A stretch of DNA of 64,000 nt, taken from positions 27,217-91,216 of the forward strand of contig JASBSV010000005.1 of assembly GCA_030148745.1 (NCBI GenBank), written 5' to 3'. The number at the start of each line of letters is the position of its first letter. Within the stretch, counting starts at the first letter, position 1. Of this stretch, positions 8,173 to 16,722 are shown one piece after another. Below the pieces are notes generated by a model. The model was not told the origin of the DNA. It worked only from the letters and a program-made list of their open reading frames with translations, and did no database searches. The stretch is from Paracoccaceae bacterium. Its GTDB lineage: Bacteria > Pseudomonadota > Alphaproteobacteria > Rhodobacterales > Rhodobacteraceae. Both the position numbers and the translations under genes were made by a program.

Positions 8173-8853
8173 TCAGGCCTCGGTTTTGCGGGTCAGGAAA
8201 TAAGCCAGAAGCAGGCCCAGAACAGCCCAGCCGATGGCGGTGGTTCCCAGACTGAGGGCGACGAAATGCGCCGCCAGTTCGGGCGGTGCCGTACCGAAGT
8301 AGTCGCCGGGTTGCGGCGCGCCGATAACATGGGGCAGGGCGATCAATGCGACCCCCGCCCATGGCCAGAACTTTTGCCCGAATGCGATCAGGCCCAGACC
8401 CGTGCCTGTAGCGATAACTGTCCCGGTCCACCATAGTTGTCGCTGAAACAGGTCAGCGGCGCCTGCCCCCGGAAGCTCGGGCGGCAGTCCTAGGGCCGGG
8501 GCCAGCTGAACCGCGATGAAACCGGCAATGCCCCAGATGAGGCCGCGTTTCGGGGTCAGTTTGATACCCTTTGTCACCGCCAGCCACATCAGCCCGGCCA
8601 AGATCAGGCCAAAGGCGGTAAAGGTCACCATATCGAAGGCGGCGGTCATGACGTGACGCATGAGGTCGGGCGCAAGCGGCGGCGCGGCGCGGAGGCTTTG
8701 CGCCGCCCCATCGGTGAAATGTACACGCGCGCCGGTTTCATAAAGCTCGGCTTCCTGAATGGCAGGCACGACGAAAGCGAATTGCAGCAGCGCGGCCAAA
8801 AGGCCCGCCGCCACACCAGCGAACAACGCGCTGGTCAGCAAATGTTTTTGCAT
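8173..8853 (-). CDS. cbtA: CbtA family cobalt transporter subunit
   Basis: CbtA is a polytopic inner-membrane protein predicted to take up cobalt together with CbtB in B12-producing proteobacteria. The 226-residue product has about five to six hydrophobic segments: near residues 8-30, 68-92, 100-122, 140-165 and 195-218. It starts MQKHLLTSALFAGVAAGLLA, as in the family, and contains LPHVIGAPQP and a conserved glycine-rich TM2. It lies 18 bp downstream of cbtB in a unit controlled by a cobalamin riboswitch. The substrate assignment rests on family knowledge and context. Confidence 0.9.
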   Translation of the reverse strand: MQKHLLTSALFAGVAAGLLAALLQFAFVVPAIQEAELYETGARVHFTDGAAQSLRAAPPLAPDLMRHVMTAAFDMVTFTAFGLILAGLMWLAVTKGIKLTPKRGLIWGIAGFIAVQLAPALGLPPELPGAGAADLFQRQLWWTGTVIATGTGLGLIAFGQKFWPWAGVALIALPHVIGAPQPGDYFGTAPPELAAHFVALSLGTTAIGWAVLGLLLAYFLTRKTEA

Positions 8854-8871
8854 GATGTCTGGCCGGTTGCC

Positions 8872-9054
8872 TTAGTGGCAGGGGAACGCGACGGAATGGC
8901 GCGTGTCATGTGCCGCATCGTGCAAGGCTGCAGATTGCGCATAACCGGCAATGAACAAAAGGAAGATGCCGGCCAGCAATGCAGTGCCGATTGCGGCGAT
9001 GCTGCTGTCTGTCTGCGCGATTGAGATGGCTTGAGCCTGGGCCTTGGTCGTCAT
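8872..9054 (-). CDS. cbtB: CbtB family cobalt transporter subunit
   Basis: CbtB is a small single-span protein that partners CbtA. The start is ATG 9054, eight bases after AGGAG; the ORF-track start at 9090 lies in the riboswitch leader. The 60-residue product has one membrane segment (AIGTALLAGIFLLFIAGY) and ends in the histidine-rich HDAAHDTRHSVAFPCH tail, the family's proposed metal-binding end. Repression by adenosylcobalamin through the upstream riboswitch is expected to shut off cobalt uptake when B12 is plentiful. Confidence 0.92.
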   Translation of the reverse strand: MTTKAQAQAISIAQTDSSIAAIGTALLAGIFLLFIAGYAQSAALHDAAHDTRHSVAFPCH

Positions 9055-9099
9055 GAGTATTTCTCCTGTTCCGTCACACCCGACGGTCACGTTTTCGGT

Positions 9100-9275
9100 T
9101 CACGCATGGCTGGTCTCCTGGCTTGCGGGTCGATGCGTCTCGTCGCCTTCCCGGGGAAATCCCCAGTGGCATTTGACGAACGCTCACCGCTAACAGTCGC
9201 GGGGGCGGCTTTGGCATCGGGCCCCTGTTTGGGTCACCTTCACCAAATTCCCATTTCAGTCCCAGGCGCTTTTGC
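9100..9275 (-). promoter_or_regulatory. Cobalamin riboswitch upstream of cbtBA
   Basis: Read on the minus strand, the leader holds the conserved cobalamin-aptamer blocks in order: GGGAATTTGGTG, CCCCCGCGACTGTTAGCGG, the B12-box-type GCCACTGG, CCGGGAAGGCGACGAG, and the terminal GCAAGCCAGGAGACCAGCC. A small hairpin (CCGTC-loop-GACGG, 9071-9086) sits between the aptamer and the cbtB AGGAG site and could be part of the expression platform that hides the ribosome-binding site. Boundaries are approximate. This is the only B12 riboswitch I found in the window. Confidence 0.95.
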
Positions 9276-9509
9276 GCGTGCAGGACACCATGCTGGACCA
9301 TTTGCCGTGCAACGGGCCGTCCCGTCAAGGCGCTAAGCGACATCTCATGTATTGAAAACGCACCAGCTAGGACCTGATAGACGGCGAAAAACCGCATATA
9401 TTGTGGATAACTGTGCCTCGTACGCCATATAGTGGGTTTCCTTCGTTGACTCAAAGCCTGTGGCGCAAGACAGTTATGGCTACCCAGAATCAACCGTGAG
9501 CAGCCGCTG
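9276..9509. other. Intergenic region between the riboswitch and smc
   Basis: These 234 bases should hold the promoters of the divergent cbtBA and smc transcripts. They are clearly more A/T-rich than their surroundings, for example CATATATTGTGGATAACTG and CGTTGACTC. I could not assign a -35/-10 pair with the right spacing with confidence. No coding region or RNA gene is evident. ORFs called across this region on either strand are shadows. Confidence 0.4.
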
Positions 9510-12500
9510 GTGCGTTTCTCAAAGCTCAGACTCAATGGCTTCAAAAGCTTTGTCGATCCAACCGATCTGATTATCGCGGATGGGTTGACCGGCGTCGTCG
9601 GGCCGAACGGTTGCGGCAAGTCCAATCTTTTGGAGGCGTTGCGCTGGGTGATGGGGGAAAACCGCGCCTCGGCGATGCGCGGTGGCGGGATGGAGGATGT
9701 GATCTTTGCCGGTGCCTCCAGCAGACCGGCCCGTAACTTTGCCGAAGTCGTGGTGACCATCGACAATTCAGATCGCCTTGCGCCGCCGGGGTTTAATGAT
9801 GACGACACGCTGGAAATCGTGCGACGGATCACCCGCGACGCCGGATCGGCCTATAAGGCCAATTCCAAGGACATGCGCGCGCGCGACGTTCAGATGCTCT
9901 TTGCCGATGCATCGACCGGCGCGCATTCCCCCGCGCTGGTGCGGCAGGGCCAGATCAGCGAGCTGATCAACGCCAAACCCAAGGCGCGGCGCCGTATTCT
10001 GGAAGAAGCGGCAGGAATTTCAGGGCTATATCAGCGCCGGCACGAGGCCGAGCTGAAGCTGAGGGGCGCTGAGAACAACCTTTTGCGGGTCGATGACATG
10101 ATCGAGCAGCTGGCCAGCCAGCTTGCTCAGCTTGCGCGGCAGGCCCGACAGGCTGCCAGATACCGGGAAATCGGTGATGAGCTGCGGCGCTCGGAAGGGC
10201 TGCTGCTTTACCGCCGCTGGCGCGAGGCCGATCAGACCCGTCAGAGCGCCGATGAAGCGCTGACCGAGCGGATCAAATCCGCAGCCCGTGCCGAGACCGA
10301 GGCGCAGACCGCTGCCAGATCGCGCGAGGCTGCTGAAACGGCCCTTCCCCCCCTACGCGAGGAAGAGGCGATCGCCGCAGCGGTTCTTCAGCGCCTGCAG
10401 GTCCAGCGCGATACCCTGACCGATCAGGAAGCGCGGGCGGTGCAGACAATTCAGGCGCTGAGCGCGCGGATCAGCCAGATGACCCGCGATATGGAGCGCG
10501 AAGGCGGGCTTAACCGCGACGCGGGCGAGACTATCGAGAGGCTCGAATGGGAAGCGGGCGAGATTGCCAAGGCAGGCGAGGGGCACGATGCGCGCCTGAG
10601 CGAGGCGGCGGAAAAAGCGCGCGACAGCGCCGCGGCACTTCAGAAAACCGAAGACGCCCTTGCGCAGCAGACCGAGGATATGGCGCGGCTGGCGGCGCGC
10701 CACCAATCGGCGCAGCGGTTAAGCGCCGATGCCGAAACCACCTTGTCGCGCAATCAGAGCGAAGCGGAAACCGCGCGCCGGTCGGCAGAGGCCGCCGCCC
10801 AGGCGGTCGCCCAGGCCGAGGCGGCATTTGAGCAGGCCACGTCGACACTGGCGCAGGCCTCGGCTGATGCCGAAGCCGCCGAGAAAGCGCTGGTCGCAGC
10901 GGATATGGCGCGCGAAGAGGCGCAGGCTCGCGAGGCCGACGCCCGCGCCGAAAGATCCGAGGCTGATGGCGAAGCCAATGCGCTGCGGGCCGAGGTTGCG
11001 GCGCTGGCCAAACTGGTTCAGCGCGAGGACAGCGAGGGCGGGCAGGTTCTGGACCGGGTGCAGGTCCGCCCCGGATATGAAAAGGCGCTGGGCGCAGCGC
11101 TGGCCGATGATCTCAAGGCGCCCGAAGTTGACGACGGCGCCGCCTCGGGCTGGGTTCAGCTGGCCAGCTATGGCGATGCCGCCGGCTTGCCTCAGGGCGC
11201 CACGCCGCTGTCAAATTTCGTCACTGTGCCCGGGGTTCTGGCGCGGCGCATCGCTCAGGTGGGTCTGGTCGATGCGGCAGAGGGAGCGCGGCTTCAGGCC
11301 GCTTTGCGCCCCGGTCAGCGACTGGTTTCTATCGAGGGGGATCTTTGGCGTTGGGACGGGTTCCGCGCTGGCGCCGAGGATGCGCCAAGCGCTGCAGCGC
11401 TGCGGCTGCAGCAGCTTAACCGGCTGGTTGAGCTTAAACGTGATCTTGAGGATGCCGCGGCCCGTGCCGACGGCGCGCGGCAGGCCCATGAGGTTTTGAC
11501 CGGCCGGCTTCAGGAACTGACCCTCGCCGATCAGGCCGCGCGCGCCGCCCGCCGCGATGCTGACCGTCTGGTGACCGAGGTCAGCCGCAGCCTGTCGCGG
11601 GCCGAGGCGGACCGGAATATTTCGGCAGGCAAACTGGAATCCCTGCACCTTGCCGTGGCCCGCCATGACGAAGAGGCATCGGCAGCGGCCGAGCGTTTGG
11701 CCGAGGCCAAGGCGGCGGCGGACGAGCTGCCCGATCTGTCGCAGGCCCGGCAAAAGGTTGAAAGCGCCAAATCGGATGTCGAACTGGCGCGAAGCGACAT
11801 GCTGGCGGCCAGATCGGCGCATGACGAATTGCGCCGTCAGGGCGAGGCGCGGCTCAAACGTTCGCAGGAGATCGTCAAAGAGATCAGCGGCTGGCGTCAT
11901 CGGCTGGAAACGGCTGAGACGCGAATTTCCGAATTGGCCGAACGCAAGGCAGCCTCGGAAGAGGAACTGACGCGCGCCGAAGCCGCCCCTGATGAGATCG
12001 CCGCCGAGCGGGCAAAGCTTTCAGGGGCCATTGACGAGGCCGAGGCGCGCCGGAGCAAGGCCGCCGATGCGCTTGCCCAGGCGGAAGAGGCGCGGCGCAA
12101 GGCGGTCGATGCCGAGCGCGAGGCAGAGCGCGCCGCATCCGAGGCCCGCGAGGTCCGTGCCCGCGCCGAAGCCCGCGCCGAAGCGGCGCGCGAAACCGTT
12201 GCCGCCGCCGCCGAACGCATCCGCGAAGATCTTGAGGTTGAGCCGGCCGCCCTGCTGGAGAAACTTGGCGAAGATCCCGAAAAAATGCCCCCCGTCGATA
12301 CTCTGGAGGCCGAGGTTCTGCGACTGCGCCGCCAGCGTGACGCGCTGGGCGCGGTCAACCTCAGAGCCGAAGAGGACGCCGAAGAGGTATCGCAGGAGCA
12401 CATCGCGCTGACCACCGAGAAACAGGATCTTGAAGAGGCCATTCGCACCCTTCGCACCGGGATTGCAAATCTGAACCGTGAAGGGCGCGAGCGTCTGCTC

Positions 12501-12965
12501 AATGCCTTCGATCAGGTCAATGCCAGCTTTGGAACGCTGTTCACACATCTTTTCGGGGGCGGCGAGGCCAAGCTTGTCCTTGTCGAAAGCGACGATCCGC
12601 TGGAAGCCGGACTTGAGATCATGTGCCAGCCGCCGGGCAAGAAATTGTCAACGCTGAGCCTTTTGTCGGGCGGTGAGCAGACCCTGACGGCGCTGGCGCT
12701 GATCTTTGCGGTCTTTCTGGCCAACCCCGCACCGATCTGCGTTCTCGACGAGGTGGATGCGCCGCTGGATGACGCCAATGTCACCCGGTTCTGCGATCTT
12801 CTGGACGAGATGACGCGCCGCACGCAAACCCGGTTTCTGATCATCACCCACCACGCGATCACTATGTCGCGGATGGATCGGCTGTTTGGGGTCACCATGG
12901 CCGAACTGGGTGTCAGTCAGCTTGTTTCGGTCGATCTGAAAAAAGCCGAGGCGATGGTGGCCTGA
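9510..12965 (+). CDS. smc: Chromosome segregation ATPase SMC
   Basis: SMC is the core of the bacterial condensin complex and organises and segregates the chromosome with ScpA and ScpB. The 1151-residue product has an N-terminal Walker A (GPNGCGKSNLLEALRW, residues ~30-45), two long Ala/Glu/Arg-rich coiled coils, a hinge around residues 500-620, and a C-terminal ABC signature LSGGEQTLTALAL followed by the Walker B VLDEVDAPLDD. It begins with GTG and has no strong Shine-Dalgarno sequence. The gene sits inside the B12 locus with no functional tie to it. Confidence 0.97.
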   Translation: MRFSKLRLNGFKSFVDPTDLIIADGLTGVVGPNGCGKSNLLEALRWVMGENRASAMRGGGMEDVIFAGASSRPARNFAEVVVTIDNSDRLAPPGFNDDDTLEIVRRITRDAGSAYKANSKDMRARDVQMLFADASTGAHSPALVRQGQISELINAKPKARRRILEEAAGISGLYQRRHEAELKLRGAENNLLRVDDMIEQLASQLAQLARQARQAARYREIGDELRRSEGLLLYRRWREADQTRQSADEALTERIKSAARAETEAQTAARSREAAETALPPLREEEAIAAAVLQRLQVQRDTLTDQEARAVQTIQALSARISQMTRDMEREGGLNRDAGETIERLEWEAGEIAKAGEGHDARLSEAAEKARDSAAALQKTEDALAQQTEDMARLAARHQSAQRLSADAETTLSRNQSEAETARRSAEAAAQAVAQAEAAFEQATSTLAQASADAEAAEKALVAADMAREEAQAREADARAERSEADGEANALRAEVAALAKLVQREDSEGGQVLDRVQVRPGYEKALGAALADDLKAPEVDDGAASGWVQLASYGDAAGLPQGATPLSNFVTVPGVLARRIAQVGLVDAAEGARLQAALRPGQRLVSIEGDLWRWDGFRAGAEDAPSAAALRLQQLNRLVELKRDLEDAAARADGARQAHEVLTGRLQELTLADQAARAARRDADRLVTEVSRSLSRAEADRNISAGKLESLHLAVARHDEEASAAAERLAEAKAAADELPDLSQARQKVESAKSDVELARSDMLAARSAHDELRRQGEARLKRSQEIVKEISGWRHRLETAETRISELAERKAASEEELTRAEAAPDEIAAERAKLSGAIDEAEARRSKAADALAQAEEARRKAVDAEREAERAASEAREVRARAEARAEAARETVAAAAERIREDLEVEPAALLEKLGEDPEKMPPVDTLEAEVLRLRRQRDALGAVNLRAEEDAEEVSQEHIALTTEKQDLEEAIRTLRTGIANLNREGRERLLNAFDQVNASFGTLFTHLFGGGEAKLVLVESDDPLEAGLEIMCQPPGKKLSTLSLLSGGEQTLTALALIFAVFLANPAPICVLDEVDAPLDDANVTRFCDLLDEMTRRTQTRFLIITHHAITMSRMDRLFGVTMAELGVSQLVSVDLKKAEAMVA

Positions 12966-12974
12966 CCCAAAGGC

Positions 12975-13014
12975 AATGCCTGCGGCATTATCCTGCCTCT
13001 CCCCGTTTTTGGGG
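12975..13014 (+). terminator. Possible terminator hairpins after smc
   Basis: Two small stems follow the smc stop: AATGCC-TGC-GGCATT (12975-12989) and CCCC-GTTTTT-GGGG (13001-13014), the latter followed by TTATTA. Either could end smc transcription, but neither has a proper U tract after a long GC stem. Convergent transcription from the lytic transglycosylase gene ends nearby. Confidence 0.35.
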
Positions 13015-13070
13015 TTATTACAACGGGCCCCGCCGCCGGGCCCATCGACGCTCTGCCGCTGTGACGGCGG

Positions 13071-14249
13071 TTAGAGGGCCTTCAACAGTTGCCGCGTTGG
13101 CCAGGCGTCGGCGGGAAGGCCAAGACGGATCTGTTCCTTTTGCACCGCCGCGCGGGTTCTGGCTCCCAGAATGCCGTCGATCTTGCCAACGTCGTGACCG
13201 CGAGCAGCCAGCTTTTTCTGCAGCGATTTCATCTGCGCCGCACTAAGCGCCGGATCGGGCGAGCCGGGCGAGAATACATCGGCGCCCGACAGGCGCGTGG
13301 CGAAATAGGCGGCCGTGGTGACATAGACAAAGCTTTGGTTCCACTCGAAAAAGACGCGAAAGTTCGGATAGGCCAGAAACGCCGGGCCCTTACGCCCCTG
13401 CGGCAGAATGACCGAGGCTTTCAGGCCGGTCCCCGCAAGTTTGCCGCTTTTGGCGCGGACCCCTCGCTGCGCCCATTGTCCAACGCTGAGACTGTTGTCG
13501 AGGCCGGTCCGCGACCAGTCAAGGTTCGCGGGCACCGTGATCTCCTGCAGCCAAGGCTCATTCGGACGCCAGCCCAGCGAGCGCAGCATCCTGGCGCCCG
13601 AGGTCAGCGCGTCGGGCGGCGAGGTTTTCATATCGACCCTGCCGTTGCCATCGGCATCGACACCGTTTTCAAGGATGTCCCCGGGCAGCATCTGAACCAT
13701 GCCAATCTCGCCTGCCCACGCGCCTGTCGTCCGCGCCGGATCGAACGAGCCCTGCTCATAAAGCGTGAGCGCGGCAAAGACCTGCGGCTGGAAAAGCTGT
13801 GGCCGGCGGCAGTCGTGGGCCAGCGTCATCAGCGAATTGAGCGTATTGAAATCGCCCTGAACCGCACCGAAGTCGGTCTCAAGTCCCCAGAAGGCCAGCA
13901 AGACGCCACGAGGTACGCCATACTCCCTTTCGATGCCATCAAACAGGCTGTCCCATTTCTTGGCATTGCGGCGGCCGTTGATGATTCGGTTTTTGCTGAT
14001 GATCCGGCGCGAGAACTCGGTAAAATTCATCTGAAAGATGCCCTGCGCCCGGTCGGCCCTGAGGGTTTTGGGGTCTTGCCGCACGCCGGCAAAAAATGAC
14101 CGGACCGCTTTTTGCGAGTGCCCCTGAGTGATGGCCTGCTGTTTCATGTCCTCGACAAAGCGGGCAAAGCTCCCGCCGCAGCGGATTTCGGCCGTTGCAA
14201 GGGTAGAAGAGGCGACAAGAGCAACAACGGCAGCCGGAAGAATATGCAT
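13071..14249 (-). CDS. Periplasmic lytic murein transglycosylase (MltB-like) with peptidoglycan-binding domain
   Basis: This enzyme cleaves peptidoglycan glycan strands, forming 1,6-anhydromuropeptides. The 392-residue product has a cleavable signal peptide (about residues 1-20, ending ATA), an SLT_2/MltB-type catalytic domain with the catalytic glutamate in FWGLETDFG (Glu124), and GEIGMVQMLPGDILE in the conserved core. A C-terminal PG_binding_1 domain (about 330-390) contains LQKKLAARGHDVGKIDG. Lacking a lipobox, it should be soluble in the periplasm. It lies between smc and cbiB and is independent of B12. Confidence 0.92.
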   Translation of the reverse strand: MHILPAAVVALVASSTLATAEIRCGGSFARFVEDMKQQAITQGHSQKAVRSFFAGVRQDPKTLRADRAQGIFQMNFTEFSRRIISKNRIINGRRNAKKWDSLFDGIEREYGVPRGVLLAFWGLETDFGAVQGDFNTLNSLMTLAHDCRRPQLFQPQVFAALTLYEQGSFDPARTTGAWAGEIGMVQMLPGDILENGVDADGNGRVDMKTSPPDALTSGARMLRSLGWRPNEPWLQEITVPANLDWSRTGLDNSLSVGQWAQRGVRAKSGKLAGTGLKASVILPQGRKGPAFLAYPNFRVFFEWNQSFVYVTTAAYFATRLSGADVFSPGSPDPALSAAQMKSLQKKLAARGHDVGKIDGILGARTRAAVQKEQIRLGLPADAWPTRQLLKAL

Positions 14250-14302
14250 TAATTGAACCTTTCAAGTTCGGGATAAACGCAAAACGCGACCTGCCGGTTC
14301 CC

Positions 14303-15220
14303 TTAGCCAAAGATTATCGGAAAAAACAAAAGCGCGCCAAACATGGCCCAGACCCGCCAAAGGAAAAGAACAGCCCGGTCAATGTCATTGGCGCCTATCT
14401 GATGCGCGCCGTCAGGGTTGACGAAGGCAAAATCGCGCATCTGGCCCTCATAACTGCGCGGCCCGGACAGGGCGACGTCAAGGGCGCGGGCAAAGGCCGC
14501 CTCGGGCCACCCGGCATTGGGAGAACGGTGACGGCGCGCATCTCTTGCGATCGCCCGCAGATCGGAAAACCGGCCCGTCAGTAGGATGACAAAAAGCGCG
14601 GTTAGTCGCGCCGGTATCCAGTTGAGCAGGTCGTCGAACCGCGCCGATGCCCAGCCGAAATCGCCATGCCGTTCGGTTTTATAGCCGATCATGCTGTCGG
14701 CGGTGTTGGTGACCTTATAGACCATCAGCCCCGGAAGCCCCAGCAGAAGGAACCAGAAGGCCGGCGCGATAACACCGTCCGAGAGGTTTTCGGCGGCAGA
14801 TTCAATAGCCGATCGTGCAACGCCCGCTTCGTCCAGTGCCGCGGTGTCGCGCCCGACGATACGCGCCACCGCGCGCCGTCCTTCGGGCACGGACAGCCGC
14901 AGGGCCTTGGCGACGCTTTGCACATGCTGAACCAGACTGCGTTGAGCCAGAAGGATTGCGGCGATAAGGACCTGAAGGATTGGGCCACCGGGCAGCGCGG
15001 CGACGAGGGCTCCAATGCTCCAGCCGCCGACGACCAAAAGGGTGAGCGCCGCCAGCCCCGCGAATTTGCGATGCCGCCCCTTGTTCCAGTTGCGATCCAT
15101 CCAGCCGATGATCCGGCCCATCACGATTGCCGGATGCGGCAAGCGCGACCAGAGCCATTGCGGCTCACCGGCCAGCGCATCAAGCAGCATGGCCAGCAAA
15201 AGCAGGCTGGCGGTGGTCAC
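14303..15220 (-). CDS. cbiB: Adenosylcobinamide-phosphate synthase CbiB (CobD in Pseudomonas naming)
   Basis: CbiB attaches (R)-1-amino-2-propanol phosphate to adenosylcobyric acid in the inner membrane. The 305-residue protein starts with GTG, whose bases overlap the cobC stop (GTGA). Typical features are [24 protein letters not shown] at the N-terminus, [24 protein letters not shown] and [22 protein letters not shown], with several membrane segments. The upstream partner CobC makes the aminopropanol phosphate, so the pair carries out one biosynthetic branch point. Confidence 0.95.
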   Translation of the reverse strand: MTTASLLLLAMLLDALAGEPQWLWSRLPHPAIVMGRIIGWMDRNWNKGRHRKFAGLAALTLLVVGGWSIGALVAALPGGPILQVLIAAILLAQRSLVQHVQSVAKALRLSVPEGRRAVARIVGRDTAALDEAGVARSAIESAAENLSDGVIAPAFWFLLLGLPGLMVYKVTNTADSMIGYKTERHGDFGWASARFDDLLNWIPARLTALFVILLTGRFSDLRAIARDARRHRSPNAGWPEAAFARALDVALSGPRSYEGQMRDFAFVNPDGAHQIGANDIDRAVLFLWRVWAMFGALLFFPIIFG

Positions 15221-16182
15221 AGCGCGCCCGCCAGTCGGGCCCAGTCATCGGGCGTTCCGGGCAGGCCCAGCCGTAGCCAGCGGTCTGAATAGGGAAAGAG
15301 CCGCGACCAGATGTGGGCGCGGCCAAGGCGTTGCTGCCACTCGGCGGCGCTGCCTACGTCGTAAAGACGAAAAAGGCTGGTGCCACCGACCAGTGTGGCC
15401 CCTTTTGACGTCATGATCCCATCAAGCCGGCCAGCGTCCGCCATCAGCCTTTTGCGCGTCTCTTCCGCCCAGGCGAAATCGCTTAGCGCCGCACGCCCGA
15501 TTTCAAGCGCTGGCCCCGAAACCGGCCATGGGCCCAGATGTTGTCCTAACGCTTCGACAAGCTCGGGATCGCCGATCACGAAGCCCAGACGCAGCCCCGC
15601 CAGCCCCCAAAACTTTCCAAAGCTCTTGAGCAGGAGTACGCCCGGCCGCCCTGCCAGATCAGCAAGGCTGTTTTCCGGCGCGACGTCGCAAAAGCTTTCG
15701 TCGATCACGCTTAGCTGCGCCGGGGCAAGCGCAGCGCGATCCCACAGGCGGCCATCGGGATTGTTGGGATGCACCACGACACGGTTGACCGCCCCGGCGT
15801 CGATATACCAGCCGGCCGCGCGAAATGCGGCCTCATGCTCGTTATAGGTGGGGCCGGGAATGTCGATGCTGCTCCGAGCTACAAGCCGCGGGATCGCGGC
15901 GATTGCCGCCGAAAGCCCCGGAACCGCCAAGATCGCGGCCTCTGTCGGTGGTTGCCAGAACTGGCGCGCAGCATCGATCAGCGCGTGCTGGGCATCAGCG
16001 CAAGGAAGCGCCGCCCAGGCCCGGGCCGAGACCTCGGGCACCCGAAAGGGCAGGGGGTTGATCCCTGTGGACAGGTCCAGCCAGTCGCCGGCAGCGCCGC
16101 CAAAGCGCGCCATCGCCGAGGCCAGATCGCCACCATGGTCCCGAATGGTGTCGCGCGTGCCGGATGTCGATTTTGTGGCCAC
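15217..16182 (-). CDS. cobC: Threonine-phosphate decarboxylase CobC (CobD in Salmonella naming)
   Basis: This PLP-dependent aminotransferase-fold enzyme decarboxylates L-threonine-O-3-phosphate to aminopropanol phosphate for the nucleotide loop of B12. The GTG at 16182 is preferred over the ORF-track start because AGGAG lies six bases upstream; the product is 321 residues. Visible motifs are [32 protein letters not shown], and the PLP lysine in [19 protein letters not shown]. It is coupled to cbiB by a 4-bp overlap. Confidence 0.94.
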   Translation of the reverse strand: MATKSTSGTRDTIRDHGGDLASAMARFGGAAGDWLDLSTGINPLPFRVPEVSARAWAALPCADAQHALIDAARQFWQPPTEAAILAVPGLSAAIAAIPRLVARSSIDIPGPTYNEHEAAFRAAGWYIDAGAVNRVVVHPNNPDGRLWDRAALAPAQLSVIDESFCDVAPENSLADLAGRPGVLLLKSFGKFWGLAGLRLGFVIGDPELVEALGQHLGPWPVSGPALEIGRAALSDFAWAEETRKRLMADAGRLDGIMTSKGATLVGGTSLFRLYDVGSAAEWQQRLGRAHIWSRLFPYSDRWLRLGLPGTPDDWARLAGAL

Positions 16183-16242
16183 TGAAAACTCCTTTCGCTC
16201 ATCAAGCGGAATTCGGCCGAATTGGCAACCGGCAAGCAATTG

Positions 16243-16278
16243 TTAACGGAAGTTAGGGATATATTAACGTTTCGTTAG
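16243..16278. promoter_or_regulatory. TTAA-N7-TTAG sites resembling CtrA boxes
   Basis: In the 174-bp divergent spacer between cobC and the receiver-domain gene there are two adjacent elements: TTAACGGAAGTTAG (spacing six) and TTAACGTTTCGTTAG (spacing seven). The alphaproteobacterial cell-cycle regulator CtrA binds TTAA-N7-TTAA, so the second differs by one base. This is a motif match only; A/T-rich promoter DNA could produce it by chance. Confidence 0.35.
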
Positions 16279-16356
16279 CTATTCTGAACAGAGAAGCGGA
16301 TTGCCGACAGAGGGCGCATATCATGCCCCTGATTGCTGCAATCCTGCGGAGGTTGA

Positions 16357-16719
16357 ATGCACGTATTGATTGTCGAAACGGATCCCGATCTGGGCGGGCT
16401 CTGGGCGCGCCACCTGGATCGCGCGGGCGCCCGGGTATCGCTTGCCGCGACCCAGGCCGCCGCGATCGGTCTTCTACGCTCGGAAGCGATCGACGTGATC
16501 GTACTGGACCTTATGCTGGGCCGGGGCAGTGCCTTTGCAATTGCTGATTTCGCAAGCTATCGCCAGCCCGCCGCGCGCATCATCTTTGTCACCAACACGA
16601 CGTTTTTCTCGGACGGGTCGATCTTTCGGCATATCCCGAACGCCTGCGCCTTTGTTCAGTCGCGCACCCCACCCGATGATCTGGCCGCGCTTGTGGAACA
16701 TTACGGCGCAACCGGCTGA
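16357..16719 (+). CDS. Single-domain response-regulator receiver protein, degenerate
   Basis: The 120-residue product consists only of a CheY-like receiver domain. The acidic patch is partly kept (Glu7, Asp9), the phospho-acceptor is Asp51 in IVLDLML, and the switch Thr is in FVTNT. The conserved lysine of the usual KP motif is replaced: the site reads VQSRTPPDD. Such a protein may be poorly phosphorylatable or signal differently. No output domain or kinase is nearby. It diverges from cobC behind CtrA-like motifs and ends three bases from the convergent glutathione transferase gene. Confidence 0.8.
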   Translation: MHVLIVETDPDLGGLWARHLDRAGARVSLAATQAAAIGLLRSEAIDVIVLDLMLGRGSAFAIADFASYRQPAARIIFVTNTTFFSDGSIFRHIPNACAFVQSRTPPDDLAALVEHYGATG

Positions 16720-16722
16720 GCG

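Noticed and set aside
9031-9336. 101-codon plus-strand ORF over the riboswitch
   Set aside because: It is the complement of a well-conserved cobalamin aptamer, which explains the sequence better than a protein.
13019-13050. GGGCCC-spaced palindrome after smc
   Set aside because: The GGGCCC units are self-complementary six-mers in GC-rich DNA with no U tract, too weak to call a terminator separately.
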